NCBI GenBank assembly: GCA_018335195.1
Contig: JAGXKN010000010.1
Span: 1 to 64,000 of the forward strand
Length of the DNA stretch: 64,000 nucleotides
From: Desulfobacterales bacterium
GTDB taxonomy: Bacteria > Desulfobacterota > Desulfobacteria > Desulfobacterales > Desulfosalsimonadaceae
Reading direction: 5' to 3'
The notes beneath the pieces were generated by a model. It worked only from the letters and a program-made list of their open reading frames with translations. It searched no databases and was not told where the DNA came from. Made by a program: the position numbers and the translations under genes. Within the stretch, counting starts at the first letter, position 1. Every line of letters starts with the position of its first letter. Shown piece after piece: positions 17,570 to 26,640 of this stretch.

Positions 17570-18829
17570 ATGAAAAAAGGGGTTTTGGCGGGAATTTTAA
17601 CAGGAATTTTATTCTTTTTTATGGCGCTGCCAGCAGGTGCGGTGACCGTGGATTTTCACGGAAAGGCCCTGACCGGCGTACTGGGCAGTTCCAACGACTA
17701 TCTGCTGGGCGGCGAATATGGCGACAGCACCATAATGGGGGTGGGCAAGGTCCGCCTTCGGGCCGAAGTGGGCACGGACGACGGCCGGGCCAAAATGGTC
17801 TACGGGTTTGAGACCGGGGCCAACAATTTCGGCGAAAGCGATACATGGGAGTATTCGGGCGACAGCAAGGATTTCGAAAACCGGTTTGCCTATATCCAGT
17901 CGACACTGCCGGGCATGACAGACAATATCTTTGCCAGGGCCGGCTTGCAGAAGACCGGGATCAACCAATGGGTGTGGACGGAAACCGCTGCCGGCCTCAC
18001 CGCATATGGCAAGGGCAATGTGAACTGGATGACCGGTTGGTTCCGGGGGCTTGAAGAAGATTATAACAGCGGAGTGCACGATACCGATCTTTTTGTCGCA
18101 AAAGGCGATTTCAGCCCAGCATCCGGGGTGACCATCGGCGGCTTCGGCGTCTATGCCACGGATTTCGGGGGCAAGGGCGTCTACGAGCAGGAAGCCGACC
18201 AGTTCTGGGTGGGCACCACCGGCGATCTCAGCGGCAAGGTGTTTGCTTCCGGCGACTTGGTCTACCAGGGAGGCGATGCCGGCCCGGGCGGGAACCAGGA
18301 TGTTTCGGCCTACCTGGCCAATGTCACCGTGGGCACGCACATCAACGACACCAGCAAGGTTTCCTTTAACGCGTTGTATGTCAGCGGCGATTGCGACGCC
18401 AGCGACAGCGACCAAGAGGCCTTCCAGTCCATTGATGCGGACGTGAAGGTGGGCCAGATTTTTTTCAAGGACTCCATAGCAGCATCCATGGACCGGTTTG
18501 TGGATGATATGTTTGGTGAAAGGCAGACCTTCGACGGAATGAGAAACAACGGCCTGATCAACTTTGCCGTGGAAGGCGAGATGCAGCTGGATGCCAAAAA
18601 CAACCTGCGCGGCGCAGTACGCTACCTGGCCACTGCAGAGGAATACGCCGGCGAAGATGACCTGGGTTATGAGTTCGACCTATGGTATTCTTACAAGATG
18701 AACCAGAACCTGACGCTAAAGCTCGAGGGGGCGTATCTGATCTCCGGCGATCTGGCCGAGCACCCTGATGTGCTCAATGATGACGACAATGTCTACCAGG
18801 TCGGCGCGGGCGCGGTGTTTGCGTTCTAA
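17570..18829 (+). CDS. Outer-membrane porin-like beta-barrel protein
   Basis: A 419-residue protein with a clear signal peptide (MKKGVLAGILTGILFFF then ALPAGA) and a mature sequence rich in Gly, Asp, aromatic residues and alternating strands. It ends in Phe (GAVFAF). The segment LRAEVGTDDGRAKMVYGFETG and the long acidic loops are like general porins of Desulfobacterota, but I do not recognise a specific family. It is followed by its own strong terminator and preceded by one, so it is monocistronic. A general diffusion or anion porin is likely; a link to the Pho regulon is only positional. Confidence 0.7.
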   Translation: MKKGVLAGILTGILFFFMALPAGAVTVDFHGKALTGVLGSSNDYLLGGEYGDSTIMGVGKVRLRAEVGTDDGRAKMVYGFETGANNFGESDTWEYSGDSKDFENRFAYIQSTLPGMTDNIFARAGLQKTGINQWVWTETAAGLTAYGKGNVNWMTGWFRGLEEDYNSGVHDTDLFVAKGDFSPASGVTIGGFGVYATDFGGKGVYEQEADQFWVGTTGDLSGKVFASGDLVYQGGDAGPGGNQDVSAYLANVTVGTHINDTSKVSFNALYVSGDCDASDSDQEAFQSIDADVKVGQIFFKDSIAASMDRFVDDMFGERQTFDGMRNNGLINFAVEGEMQLDAKNNLRGAVRYLATAEEYAGEDDLGYEFDLWYSYKMNQNLTLKLEGAYLISGDLAEHPDVLNDDDNVYQVGAGAVFAF

Positions 18830-18847
18830 TTGATCATAAACCGCAGG

Positions 18848-18886
18848 CCGGGCCGGGCGGGACCTCCCGCCCGGCCCGGATTTTTT
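18848..18886 (+). terminator. Rho-independent terminator of the second porin
   Basis: A perfect 15-bp GC-rich stem (18848-18862 with 18865-18879) is followed by A and six T. It lies 18 bases after the porin stop codon. Confidence 0.93.
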
Positions 18887-18990
18887 GAAGGATCTTTTCT
18901 TCGTGCACTTTGTGGTTATTTTTGTAATGCTAAACACATAGGGCATTAGGAAGTGCCCGGGTGAGAGCCGGCCGGAAACCTGAAAACCAA

Positions 18991-20718
18991 ATGAAGATAT
19001 TTGCGTGGATACCGAAAGTGTTTTTTGTCTGCGCTGCCATGATCATGGCGGCGTTTTGCACGGCCCGGGCCGCGGGGTTTGACACGGGGGGGATTGAAAA
19101 AGCGCTGGCCCCCCGGGAAGCCCGCGTAATCCAGGGGCCTGAAGACCGGATGCTGGTAAACAAGGGCAGCCAGGATCAAGTGGAAAAGGGCGATATTTTC
19201 TGCATTTACGCAAGCGGGCAGGCGGTGACCGATCCGGAAACCGGCCAGAACCTGGGTTCCTATGCCGAACCCGAAGCTTTCGGCCGGGTCGTGCGCACCA
19301 GCGAAAAATTTGCCGAAATCCGGGTCTGGTGCCTGGAACTGGACTGCAGCATTGAGCCGGGACAGGCGGCGGTCCGTTTCAAGGAGGTTCCGGCCTGGTT
19401 CTTGGATGTTGACGGCACGCATTTTTCCGATTATACGGCCATCCGGGCCGAACTTTCGTACTTGGACTGGCAGGGCTACACCAGGAATGCGGATCCCGGG
19501 GATGCACAGGAGGCTGCTGAATTTGCCGTTGTTTTTGCGGCTCAAGCCGACCGCCTGACCCTGTGGAGCGGCGGGGAGGTCAAGGCGGTTTATACCGGGG
19601 CGGATTCGGTCCGGGAATCCCCCGGGGCAGCGGCTTCCTTAAAGGACCGGCCGCGAGCCGGAGCCGCCCGAGGCGATACGGGGACACGCGGCAAGTCTGC
19701 CGTGCCGGGCCTGGCGCTGCCGTCAATGGCTGATGCCGTAAAAGCCGAAGATTTCCGGGCGGTGGCCAGCCGAAAAGAAGTGACCCGAAATATCGGCGTG
19801 GTACAGACAGTCAAAACCCAGAAACCTTACCTGCTGTGCCTTGGCAGCCGGAAAATCGAGGCCCGTGCCCTGGAGGGCGGAAAGCGATTTGATTACACTT
19901 ACGAGGGCTTCGGCGAGGTGGTGAGCATGTCGGTTTCCGGCCGCAGCCTGGCGGCTGTCAATGTTTATGTGCCGGAGGCGGGTATGCGTTCCGTGGTGCT
20001 GAAACTCACTGGCAGCGGCTTTCGCGTGGCGGCGGAAAATCTTCCGTATGTGCTCTCATTTATGCATTCGCCCGGCGACAGCAGCGAGCCGGAACTGTGG
20101 GGGCAGCGCTTTACCCCGGCGGATCTGCTTTTGCCCGCGGTATACCGGTTGCACATAAAGGGCGGTTCCGTGAACCGGGGGGAGAAGATTTCCGTACCGT
20201 TTGGATATAGTCTGTTTGGGGCCTTTTTTGCGGATTTCAACGGTAACGGCACCCGCGCGCACGGATTTTTCAACCCCGGCGGCAGGCTGGTTTTATACGA
20301 ATCCGGACAAGCGGTGTGGCAGTCCAATGATCGTTTTGCAGCAGGCGGCACGGATCTTCAGGTCCGGGACCCGGCCAACAGCGACGCCGCCCCGGACCGG
20401 GTGGAGATCTGGAGCCAGCCGGCACTTTTCCGGCAGGACGGTGCGGTCCTGGCTGCAGCGGAGCTGAACCGGTCCGGGCTGTCCGATTTTTTCGGGGGCG
20501 GGGCCAGTCAGGGCGCGGTGGGAATTCTAAAGTTTACCGGTTCCGGGTATCAGTTGCGGCCGTTGGCGGATCATTTTCAGGGCGCAATCCGGGACGTGCA
20601 TGTCTGGCAGGGGGATCTGCTGATTTGCGTGTCCGAAGGCGCGCTGCTTTCGCAAAAGGGGCAGTCCCACATACTTGCCCTGCCGCTGGCGGTCCTGGAG
20701 CGGGCGGTAGATTTCTAG
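18991..20718 (+). CDS. Exported protein, FlgT-like N-terminal part and propeller-like C-terminal part
   Basis: A 575-residue exported protein. ATG at 18991 gives a good signal peptide (hydrophobic VFFVCAAMIMAAF, then ARAA). Residues about 40-110 (LVNKGSQDQVEKGDIF, TDPETGQNLGS, GRVVRTSEKFAEI) resemble the C-terminal domain of FlgT-like outer-membrane lipoproteins, which have the same 'G-D-V-x-x-G' and 'DP-TG--LG' pattern. Residues about 300-575 carry repeated short beta segments with a DFNGNG calcium-loop-like motif, like FG-GAP/VCBS proteins. No lipobox. No motility genes are nearby. Function unknown; I would treat it as a periplasmic or surface scaffold protein. A GTG at 18961 would add ten residues. 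Confidence 0.6.
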   Translation: MKIFAWIPKVFFVCAAMIMAAFCTARAAGFDTGGIEKALAPREARVIQGPEDRMLVNKGSQDQVEKGDIFCIYASGQAVTDPETGQNLGSYAEPEAFGRVVRTSEKFAEIRVWCLELDCSIEPGQAAVRFKEVPAWFLDVDGTHFSDYTAIRAELSYLDWQGYTRNADPGDAQEAAEFAVVFAAQADRLTLWSGGEVKAVYTGADSVRESPGAAASLKDRPRAGAARGDTGTRGKSAVPGLALPSMADAVKAEDFRAVASRKEVTRNIGVVQTVKTQKPYLLCLGSRKIEARALEGGKRFDYTYEGFGEVVSMSVSGRSLAAVNVYVPEAGMRSVVLKLTGSGFRVAAENLPYVLSFMHSPGDSSEPELWGQRFTPADLLLPAVYRLHIKGGSVNRGEKISVPFGYSLFGAFFADFNGNGTRAHGFFNPGGRLVLYESGQAVWQSNDRFAAGGTDLQVRDPANSDAAPDRVEIWSQPALFRQDGAVLAAAELNRSGLSDFFGGGASQGAVGILKFTGSGYQLRPLADHFQGAIRDVHVWQGDLLICVSEGALLSQKGQSHILALPLAVLERAVDF

Positions 20719-20771
20719 TCCGGGTTATGGTACCGGGCGTAAATGTTGCGCACACACGATCTGGAGGCATT

Positions 20772-21068
20772 ATGAACGACCATCATCACGACCACGAAAA
20801 TCATCATCACGATCACCATAACAGCGGCCACGGTTCCGGGCAAAGCGAGATGCCCATGTCCGAAAAACTTAGCAGAATGGTTCAGCACTGGCTCAAGCAC
20901 AATGCCGATCATGCCGCCACCTACCGGCAGTGGGCAGAGCGCGCCCGCCAGGCGGGCATGGCGGATGTGGCCGAAATCCTGGAGTCCGTGGCAGAAGACA
21001 GCCAGGCCATCAACGGCGATCTGGAGCGCGCCGGACAAGTACTGGCGGAAAAGTATGTCACAAAATAA
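20772..21068 (+). CDS. Small His-rich protein beside the hydrogenase maturation genes
   Basis: A 98-residue protein. Residues 1-25 hold about eleven His with interspersed Asp, Glu and Asn (starting MNDHHHDHENHHHDHH), an obvious divalent-metal tail. Residues 28-98 form an amphipathic helical domain with HWLKHNADHAATYRQWAERA. ATG at 20772 is chosen because GGAGG lies just upstream, although with a short 4-base gap. It lies 743 bases before hypC. The HypB of this window lacks the His-rich nickel-storage tail that many HypB proteins have, so this protein could hold nickel (or zinc) for hydrogenase assembly. That role is inference; the helical domain is seen in other short His-rich bacterial proteins of unknown function. 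Confidence 0.75.
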   Translation: MNDHHHDHENHHHDHHNSGHGSGQSEMPMSEKLSRMVQHWLKHNADHAATYRQWAERARQAGMADVAEILESVAEDSQAINGDLERAGQVLAEKYVTK

Positions 21069-21187
21069 GGATGATGTTTGGGCGGCAGCGCGTTTGACAG
21101 ATTGACAACCACGAAGCGCAAAGCCCGCAAACGCGATTTTAAGCGATAATTCCGTCTTGGCGGGCTTTGCGGCTTTCGCGCGGTTTC

Positions 21188-21280
21188 GGTTTTTTCCACG
21201 CTGCCGGATTCTACAATCAGTTTGCATTTGCCGCAGGCGCCCTTGCCGTTGTAGGCAGTATTAATATATGCATCCGCCTT
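21188..21280 (-). pseudogene. Remnant of a [2Fe-2S] ferredoxin domain (RACo-like)
   Basis: On the minus strand the frame reads KADAYINTAYNGKGACGKCK followed by LIVESGSVEKT. This matches the cluster-binding loop of the N-terminal [2Fe-2S] domain of RACo/DUF4445-type corrinoid reactivation proteins (A-C-x-G-KG-x-CGKCK). The first ligand Cys has become Tyr and no conserved sequence continues on either side, so this is a short relic rather than a gene. Confidence 0.6.
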
Positions 21281-21420
21281 CCGTTTTTGTGCCATTGTAT
21301 GATAAAGTATACATGTGGCTTTTGGCACCGGAAATCTGCCGCCGTATCCGGGCCTGGATGTCCGGGTCTGTATCGGGCTTTCAAAAGGGTGCGTGGGCAA
21401 ATCTGTTATCCGGGTAACGG

Positions 21421-21450
21421 TGGTAGCGTTATGTAGCGTTATGTAGCGTT
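21421..21450. repeat. Three copies of a 10-bp unit
   Basis: ATGTAGCGTT is repeated exactly at 21431-21440 and 21441-21450, with a near copy TGGTAGCGTT at 21421-21430. Confidence 0.8.
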
Positions 21451-21811
21451 TGTGCTGTGGCGCGCTGCCGGGGAGTAAGCTTTCCGTTTCGGACAAAAAA
21501 GACCGTCAGATGACCGGGCTGCCAAGTACCCGGTGCATCTGCCGATTTCAGGGAGGTTGACAATTCAGGAGGACTACTGTGCAACCCGCTATTACATTTA
21601 GCAATTTGCGTGCCAAGTGCAGGCAAGGGAGAAGAGCCGGCCGCGTTCCATGATCTGGCTTCCCCCTTTCGGGAAATGCAGCAGTGGTAAATTTTTTTCT
21701 TGGAAAAAATGATTTAATATATTAATGTCGCCTATACGTGCGCATACTAGAAAATGCGTCGGCCTTTGATTGATTTATTCATTTACTGCAAACCCCGGTT
21801 GAGAGTCGCCT

Positions 21812-22048
21812 ATGTGTCTTGCCATTCCTTCCAGAATTACTGATATCGAATCGGGAGTTGCCACCATTGACGTGGAAGGCGTGCAGCGAAAAGCCAGTCT
21901 GATGCTTGTGGAAGATGCCAGGGTCGGCGATTATGTGATCGTGCACGCCGGATTTGCCATTCAGGTCCTGGACGAAGAGACCGCGCTGTCGTCCTTGAAT
22001 TTTATGCGCGATGTTTTTTTGTCTGACAATCCACCCGAAAACATGTAA
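21812..22048 (+). CDS. hypC: Hydrogenase maturation chaperone HypC
   Basis: A 78-residue HypC. The protein begins MCLAIPSRI; Cys2 is the essential residue that carries the Fe(CN)2CO unit together with HypD and delivers it to the large-subunit precursor. GDYVIVHAGFAIQVLDEE is the conserved OB-fold part. First gene of hypC-hypF-hypD-hypE. Confidence 0.95.
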   Translation: MCLAIPSRITDIESGVATIDVEGVQRKASLMLVEDARVGDYVIVHAGFAIQVLDEETALSSLNFMRDVFLSDNPPENM

Positions 22049-22147
22049 CCCGGACAGCCCGGAGTAAACCGCAATACACAGACGCAGCGGTGTTTGAGCG
22101 CTTTTAAATAAAATAAACAAAGTTGTCAACTCGGGACGGTTGAATAA

Positions 22148-24490
22148 ATGCTGAATGGCAGGTTGCACACCGGTACCGCAAAAGTTCTGAAAATTCAGGG
22201 CATTGTTCAGGGTGTGGGATTCCGGCCGTTTATCTATCAGCTTGCCCGGCATTACGGTTTGACAGGCATGGTGGCCAACACCGCAACCGGGGTGCAGATT
22301 CATGTGGAAGGCGAGGGCTGTGACGTGGACGGCTTTATCGCAGATATGCGCTCCCATGCCCCGCCCTTGTCCCACATCACCGAGGTTTTCGAGGCGCAGG
22401 CTGCCTTTGAAGGATTCGGCGAGTTTTCCATATCTCCCAGCCGCTCCGGGGAGTTGCGCACCACCCTGATTTCTTCGGATGTTTCCATCTGCCAGGACTG
22501 CTATAAAGAGCTCTTTGATCCGCACGACCGGCGCTATGGCTATCCGTTTATCAACTGCACCAATTGCGGCCCCAGATACACCATCGTTGATGACATTCCC
22601 TATGACCGCGCCAACACTTCCATGAAGCATTTTCCCATGTGCCCCGAATGCCGGGCGGAATACGAGGATCCCCAAAGCCGCCGGTTTCATGCCCAGCCCA
22701 ACGCCTGCCCGGCGTGCGGGCCGCACCTGGCCCTGCTCGATTCCACGGGCGGACATGTTCCGTGTGCAGAACCGATCCAGGCCGCCGCCCGGTTTTTACA
22801 GCAGGGATATATCCTGGCAGTCAAGGGCCTGGGCGGATTCCACCTGGCCGTGGATGCGCAGAACGCACAAGCCGTGGATCGGTTGCGAATGCGCAAGCAC
22901 CGGGCTAAAAAGCCTTTTGCGCTCATGGCCGCAGATATCGCGGCCGTTGAAAGTTTTGCCCATGTCACGCCCGAGGAAAACGCCCTTTTGCAATCCCCGC
23001 GGCGGCCCATCGTGCTGCTGAAAAAGCGTTTCCCCAACCGCATTGCCGGCAACGTATCCCCGCAAAACAGGTATTTCGGGACCATGCTGCCGTATACGCC
23101 CCTGCACTGCCTGCTCATGGCCCGGGGTTTTTCATCTCTTGTCATGACCAGCGGCAACCTGAGCGAAGAGCCCATCGCCATTGCCAACCAGGAGGCCGTG
23201 GACCGCCTGTCCGGCATTGCAGATGTTTTTCTTGTACACAACCGGGACATCTATATCCGAAGTGACGATTCCATCGTCTGCCGCGCGGCCGGCGATACCC
23301 GGGTGCTGCGGCGATCCCGGGGATACGTGCCCGCCCCGGTTTTCCTGGATGAAGATCTGCCGCAGATTCTTGCGTGCGGGGCGGAACTGAAAAATACGGT
23401 CTGCCTGACAAAAGATTCCCACGCATTTGTCAGCCAGCACATCGGGGACCTGGAAAATATCCAGGCGCTGGATTTTTTCCGGCATACCATTGCTCACATG
23501 CAGGGCATCCTGGATATCGAACCGGCATACATCGCACATGATATGCATCCGGACTATCTGAGCACCGGATACGCGCAGGAGCGCGACCCGGATGCCTGTA
23601 TTGCCGTACAGCATCACCATGCCCACATTGTTTCCTGCATGGCGGAAAACCACCTTCAGGGCGATGTGATCGGCCTGGCGCTCGACGGAACCGGGTACGG
23701 AACAGACGGCGCCGTGTGGGGCGGCGAGGCCATGATCGCCTGCAGGGCGGCTTTTCAAAGAGCCGCCCACCTGGCCTATGTCCCCATGCCGGGCGCGGCT
23801 GCGGCCGTCCGGGAACCCTGGCGCATGGGAATCAGCTACCTGATTGAGGCTTACGGCGGGGATTTGAAAGATTTGGATCTGCCGTTTCTCGACGGGTTGA
23901 ATCCGGAGCACGTGCGGCTGATTGTTGAAATGGCGGAAAAACGGGTCAATTCGCCGCTGACCTCGAGCCTGGGACGCCTGTTTGACGGGGTGGCAGCGAT
24001 TGCCGGAATCCGCAACCGGGTCAATTTTGAGGCCCAGGCCGCCATGGAGCTGGAAATGCAGGCAGCCGGCGACCTGTTTCCCCTGGATCCGCAACAGGCC
24101 TATGATTATGAGATCCTCCAGGGCGACGGAGAAGTATTTCCGGTTTCGCCGGCAAAGATGATTCGTGCCATCGTTGAAGATTTGAAAAGCGGTGCATCCG
24201 TCCGGCAGGTCAGCGCCCGATTCCATGCGACAGTGATATTTATGTTTGCCGATGTCTGCGACCGCATCCGGCATGCCACCGGGCTGCAGCGCGTGGTGCT
24301 TTCCGGCGGCGTGTTCCAGAATGTCTGCATCCTCGAAGGGATCTGCGAGGTGCTGCAGGCCAGGGGATTTTCCGTGTTTACAAATCATTTCCTGCCGGCA
24401 AATGACGGCGGGGTCTGCCTGGGGCAGGCAGTTGTGGCTGCCGCGAAAATCCGGGAAGACCGTGCTGCTGCCGGGAACCGGGAAGAATAA
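22148..24490 (+). CDS. hypF: Carbamoyltransferase HypF
   Basis: A 780-residue HypF. Domains in order: acylphosphatase-like (GIVQGVGFRPFIYQLAR, residues about 10-95), two zinc-finger-like blocks (CQDCYKE..CTNCGPR and CPECRAEY..CPACGPH, about 110-195), YrdC-like (residues about 205-390) and a Kae1-like carbamoyltransferase with the HHHAH metal motif near 490 and LSGGVFQN near 720. It makes the thiocarbamate on the C-terminal Cys of HypE from carbamoyl phosphate, the source of the hydrogenase cyanide ligands. It lies 99 bases after hypC and 6 bases before hypD. Confidence 0.97.
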   Translation: MLNGRLHTGTAKVLKIQGIVQGVGFRPFIYQLARHYGLTGMVANTATGVQIHVEGEGCDVDGFIADMRSHAPPLSHITEVFEAQAAFEGFGEFSISPSRSGELRTTLISSDVSICQDCYKELFDPHDRRYGYPFINCTNCGPRYTIVDDIPYDRANTSMKHFPMCPECRAEYEDPQSRRFHAQPNACPACGPHLALLDSTGGHVPCAEPIQAAARFLQQGYILAVKGLGGFHLAVDAQNAQAVDRLRMRKHRAKKPFALMAADIAAVESFAHVTPEENALLQSPRRPIVLLKKRFPNRIAGNVSPQNRYFGTMLPYTPLHCLLMARGFSSLVMTSGNLSEEPIAIANQEAVDRLSGIADVFLVHNRDIYIRSDDSIVCRAAGDTRVLRRSRGYVPAPVFLDEDLPQILACGAELKNTVCLTKDSHAFVSQHIGDLENIQALDFFRHTIAHMQGILDIEPAYIAHDMHPDYLSTGYAQERDPDACIAVQHHHAHIVSCMAENHLQGDVIGLALDGTGYGTDGAVWGGEAMIACRAAFQRAAHLAYVPMPGAAAAVREPWRMGISYLIEAYGGDLKDLDLPFLDGLNPEHVRLIVEMAEKRVNSPLTSSLGRLFDGVAAIAGIRNRVNFEAQAAMELEMQAAGDLFPLDPQQAYDYEILQGDGEVFPVSPAKMIRAIVEDLKSGASVRQVSARFHATVIFMFADVCDRIRHATGLQRVVLSGGVFQNVCILEGICEVLQARGFSVFTNHFLPANDGGVCLGQAVVAAAKIREDRAAAGNREE

Positions 24491-24496
24491 ACAGGT

Positions 24497-25585
24497 ATGC
24501 TGCATATATCCGAATATCGTGACAGCCGGCTTTGCCACAGCATTGCTTCGCGCATTGCCGCCCGCAGCAGCAGGCCGGTGCGGATCATGGAGGTTTGCGG
24601 TACCCACACGGTTTCGATTTTCAGAAACGGGATCCGCTGGCTTCTGCCGGAAGGCGTTGACCTGATCTCCGGGCCGGGATGCCCGGTGTGCGTAACCGCC
24701 CAGGGCGAAATTGATGCGGCCATCAGCCTGGCCAGGCAGACAGATACCATTGTGGCCACCTTCGGGGATCTGATCCGTGTGCCGGGCAGCAATTCGTCGC
24801 TGCAGCAGGAGAAAGCCGCCGGAAACGATGTCCGGATCGTTTATTCCGCGTCTGATGCCGTTGAAATCGCCCGGCAAAACCCGGTGAAACACGTGGTTTT
24901 CCTGGGGGTGGGCTTTGAGACCACCGCCCCGACCATTGCCGCATCTGTTCTGGCTGCCCGGCAGGCCGGCATTGAAAATTATTCCGTGTTTGCCATGCAT
25001 AAAATCGTGCCCCCGGCACTTGAGGCCCTGATGGAGATGGAAGGCGTTGAAATTGATGCATTTCTGCTGCCCGGCCACGTATCGGTGATTATCGGCATGC
25101 AGGGGTATTCGCAGTTTTTTGAAAACTACCGCGTGCCGTGTGCAGTGGCCGGATTCGAACCCGTGGACATTCTCCGGGCCTTGCTGCGCCTGACGGAAAT
25201 GCTCGATACGGGCGATTCGCAGCTGGAAAACTGCTATCCCCGGGCTGTGGCCGAGCAGGGCAACCCGGCGGCCCGACAGATCATGGATACGGTTTTTGAA
25301 GTCTGTGATGCCGACTGGCGGGGGCTTGGATGGATTCCCGCCAGCGGTATGCAATTCCGGGATGCATTTGCGGACCACGATGCCAGAAAGAAGTTCAATG
25401 TTCACCCCCCGGATGTGGCCCCGCCGGCAGGGTGCGCGTGCGGCGATATTTTGACGGGCGCAAAGACGCCGCCTGAATGCCCCTTGTATAAAACCCGGTG
25501 TACGCCCATCAATCCCGTGGGTCCGTGCATGGTTTCAACAGAGGGAACGTGTGCGGCATACTTTAAATACCACGAGGTGCAGTAG
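24497..25585 (+). CDS. hypD: Hydrogenase maturation iron-sulfur protein HypD
   Basis: A 362-residue HypD. Conserved segments: MEVCGTHTVSIFRNG near residue 35, GPGCPVCVTAQGEI near 60, GVGFETTAPT near 140, LLPGHVSVIIG near 190, and the C-terminal [4Fe-4S] Cys cluster (GCACGDIL, ECPLYKTRC and the late Cys of STEGTC). With HypC it assembles the Fe(CN)2CO unit in the cytoplasm. Six bases after hypF and eight bases before hypE. Confidence 0.97.
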   Translation: MLHISEYRDSRLCHSIASRIAARSSRPVRIMEVCGTHTVSIFRNGIRWLLPEGVDLISGPGCPVCVTAQGEIDAAISLARQTDTIVATFGDLIRVPGSNSSLQQEKAAGNDVRIVYSASDAVEIARQNPVKHVVFLGVGFETTAPTIAASVLAARQAGIENYSVFAMHKIVPPALEALMEMEGVEIDAFLLPGHVSVIIGMQGYSQFFENYRVPCAVAGFEPVDILRALLRLTEMLDTGDSQLENCYPRAVAEQGNPAARQIMDTVFEVCDADWRGLGWIPASGMQFRDAFADHDARKKFNVHPPDVAPPAGCACGDILTGAKTPPECPLYKTRCTPINPVGPCMVSTEGTCAAYFKYHEVQ

Positions 25586-25593
25586 AAGATCTG

Positions 25594-26640
25594 ATGGCGT
25601 CTTTTAATCCTGACCCGGACCAACGGCTGATGAGCAACCATCGGATCCTGCTGGATCACGGCAGCGGCGGGCGGCAGTCAAGCAACCTGATTGCGGAAAT
25701 GATGCTGCCGGCCTTTGACAACCCTATACTCGCGGGAATGGAGGACGGGGCCGTCTTTGAAATGGGTGGCAGCCGGTTTGCGTTTTCCACGGATACCTAC
25801 GTGGTGGATCCGATTTTTTTCCCGGGCGGCAGCATCGGGGATCTGGCGGTTAACGGCACGGTCAACGATATCGCCATGTGCGGGGCTGAGCCGCAATATA
25901 TCAGCGCCGGACTGATTATCGAGGAAGGCTTTGCCATGGCGGATCTGAGGGCGGTTCTGGCGGACATGGGCCGGGCGGCCAAAAACGCCGGCGTCCAGGT
26001 GGTAACCGGGGATACCAAGGTGGTTTCCCGGGGAGCGGCGGACAAGATTTTTATCAACACCTCGGGCATCGGCCTGATCGGCCCGGGCATCCATATTTCC
26101 GCGGCCAATGCCCGCCCGGGAGATCAGATTCTGCTCAGCGGAAGTATCGCCGATCACGGGGTGACAATTCTGTCAAAAAGATCCGGATTTTCCTTTGATG
26201 CGCCCATATCCAGCGACAGCGCCCCGTTAAACCGCATGGTGGCACAAATGCTGCGTGCCTGCCCGGATGTTCACGTGCTTCGCGATCCCACCCGGGGCGG
26301 GGTGGGCACGACGCTAAACGAGATTGCATCCAGTTCCGGCACCGGCATACGGATATATGAGGATCGTATTCCGGTGAAACAATCGGTTTCCGGATTATGC
26401 GAACTTCTGGGGCTTGATCCCCTGTATGTCGCAAATGAAGGAAAACTTCTGGCTTTTGTCGACAGCCGGCATGCCGGGGCCGTGCTTTCGGCCATGCGGG
26501 CCGATCCGTACGGCACGGATGCCGTGATTATCGGGGAGGTGGTGGCGGACCATCCCGGCAGGGTGGTAATGGAAACCGGAATCGGCGGCCGCCGCATCGT
26601 GGATATGCTCAGCGGGGAACAACTGCCGCGGATTTGCTGA
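25594..26640 (+). CDS. hypE: Hydrogenase maturation protein HypE
   Basis: A 348-residue HypE of the PurM-like ATPase family. LDHGSGGRQSSNLI near residue 20 and VTGDTKVVSRG near 130 are ATP-site motifs, DPTRGGVGTTLNEIA is the late conserved loop. The protein ends PRIC: the C-terminal Cys receives the carbamoyl group from HypF and is dehydrated to thiocyanate, so the active residue is intact. The first 12 residues may be unconserved, with ATG at 25630 as an alternative start. A 186-base gap follows, probably with a separate promoter for the structural genes. Confidence 0.96.
   Translation: MASFNPDPDQRLMSNHRILLDHGSGGRQSSNLIAEMMLPAFDNPILAGMEDGAVFEMGGSRFAFSTDTYVVDPIFFPGGSIGDLAVNGTVNDIAMCGAEPQYISAGLIIEEGFAMADLRAVLADMGRAAKNAGVQVVTGDTKVVSRGAADKIFINTSGIGLIGPGIHISAANARPGDQILLSGSIADHGVTILSKRSGFSFDAPISSDSAPLNRMVAQMLRACPDVHVLRDPTRGGVGTTLNEIASSSGTGIRIYEDRIPVKQSVSGLCELLGLDPLYVANEGKLLAFVDSRHAGAVLSAMRADPYGTDAVIIGEVVADHPGRVVMETGIGGRRIVDMLSGEQLPRIC

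Larger units (their letters stand above)
21069..21811. other. Intergenic region upstream of the hyp cluster
   Basis: A 743-base region without an intact gene. It contains a decayed ferredoxin-domain fragment (21188-21280, minus), three copies of a 10-bp unit (21421-21450) and, about 87 bases before hypC, the perfect 12-bp palindrome TTAATATATTAA (21714-21725) in an AT-rich stretch that could hold the hyp promoter or an operator. No clear sigma-54 element was found. Confidence 0.5.

Noticed and set aside
23132-25405. A 757-codon open frame on the minus strand, antisense to hypF and hypD
   Set aside because: It is fully covered by two conserved genes with intact motifs. GC-rich codon bias opens long antisense frames; its translation shows no recognisable motif.
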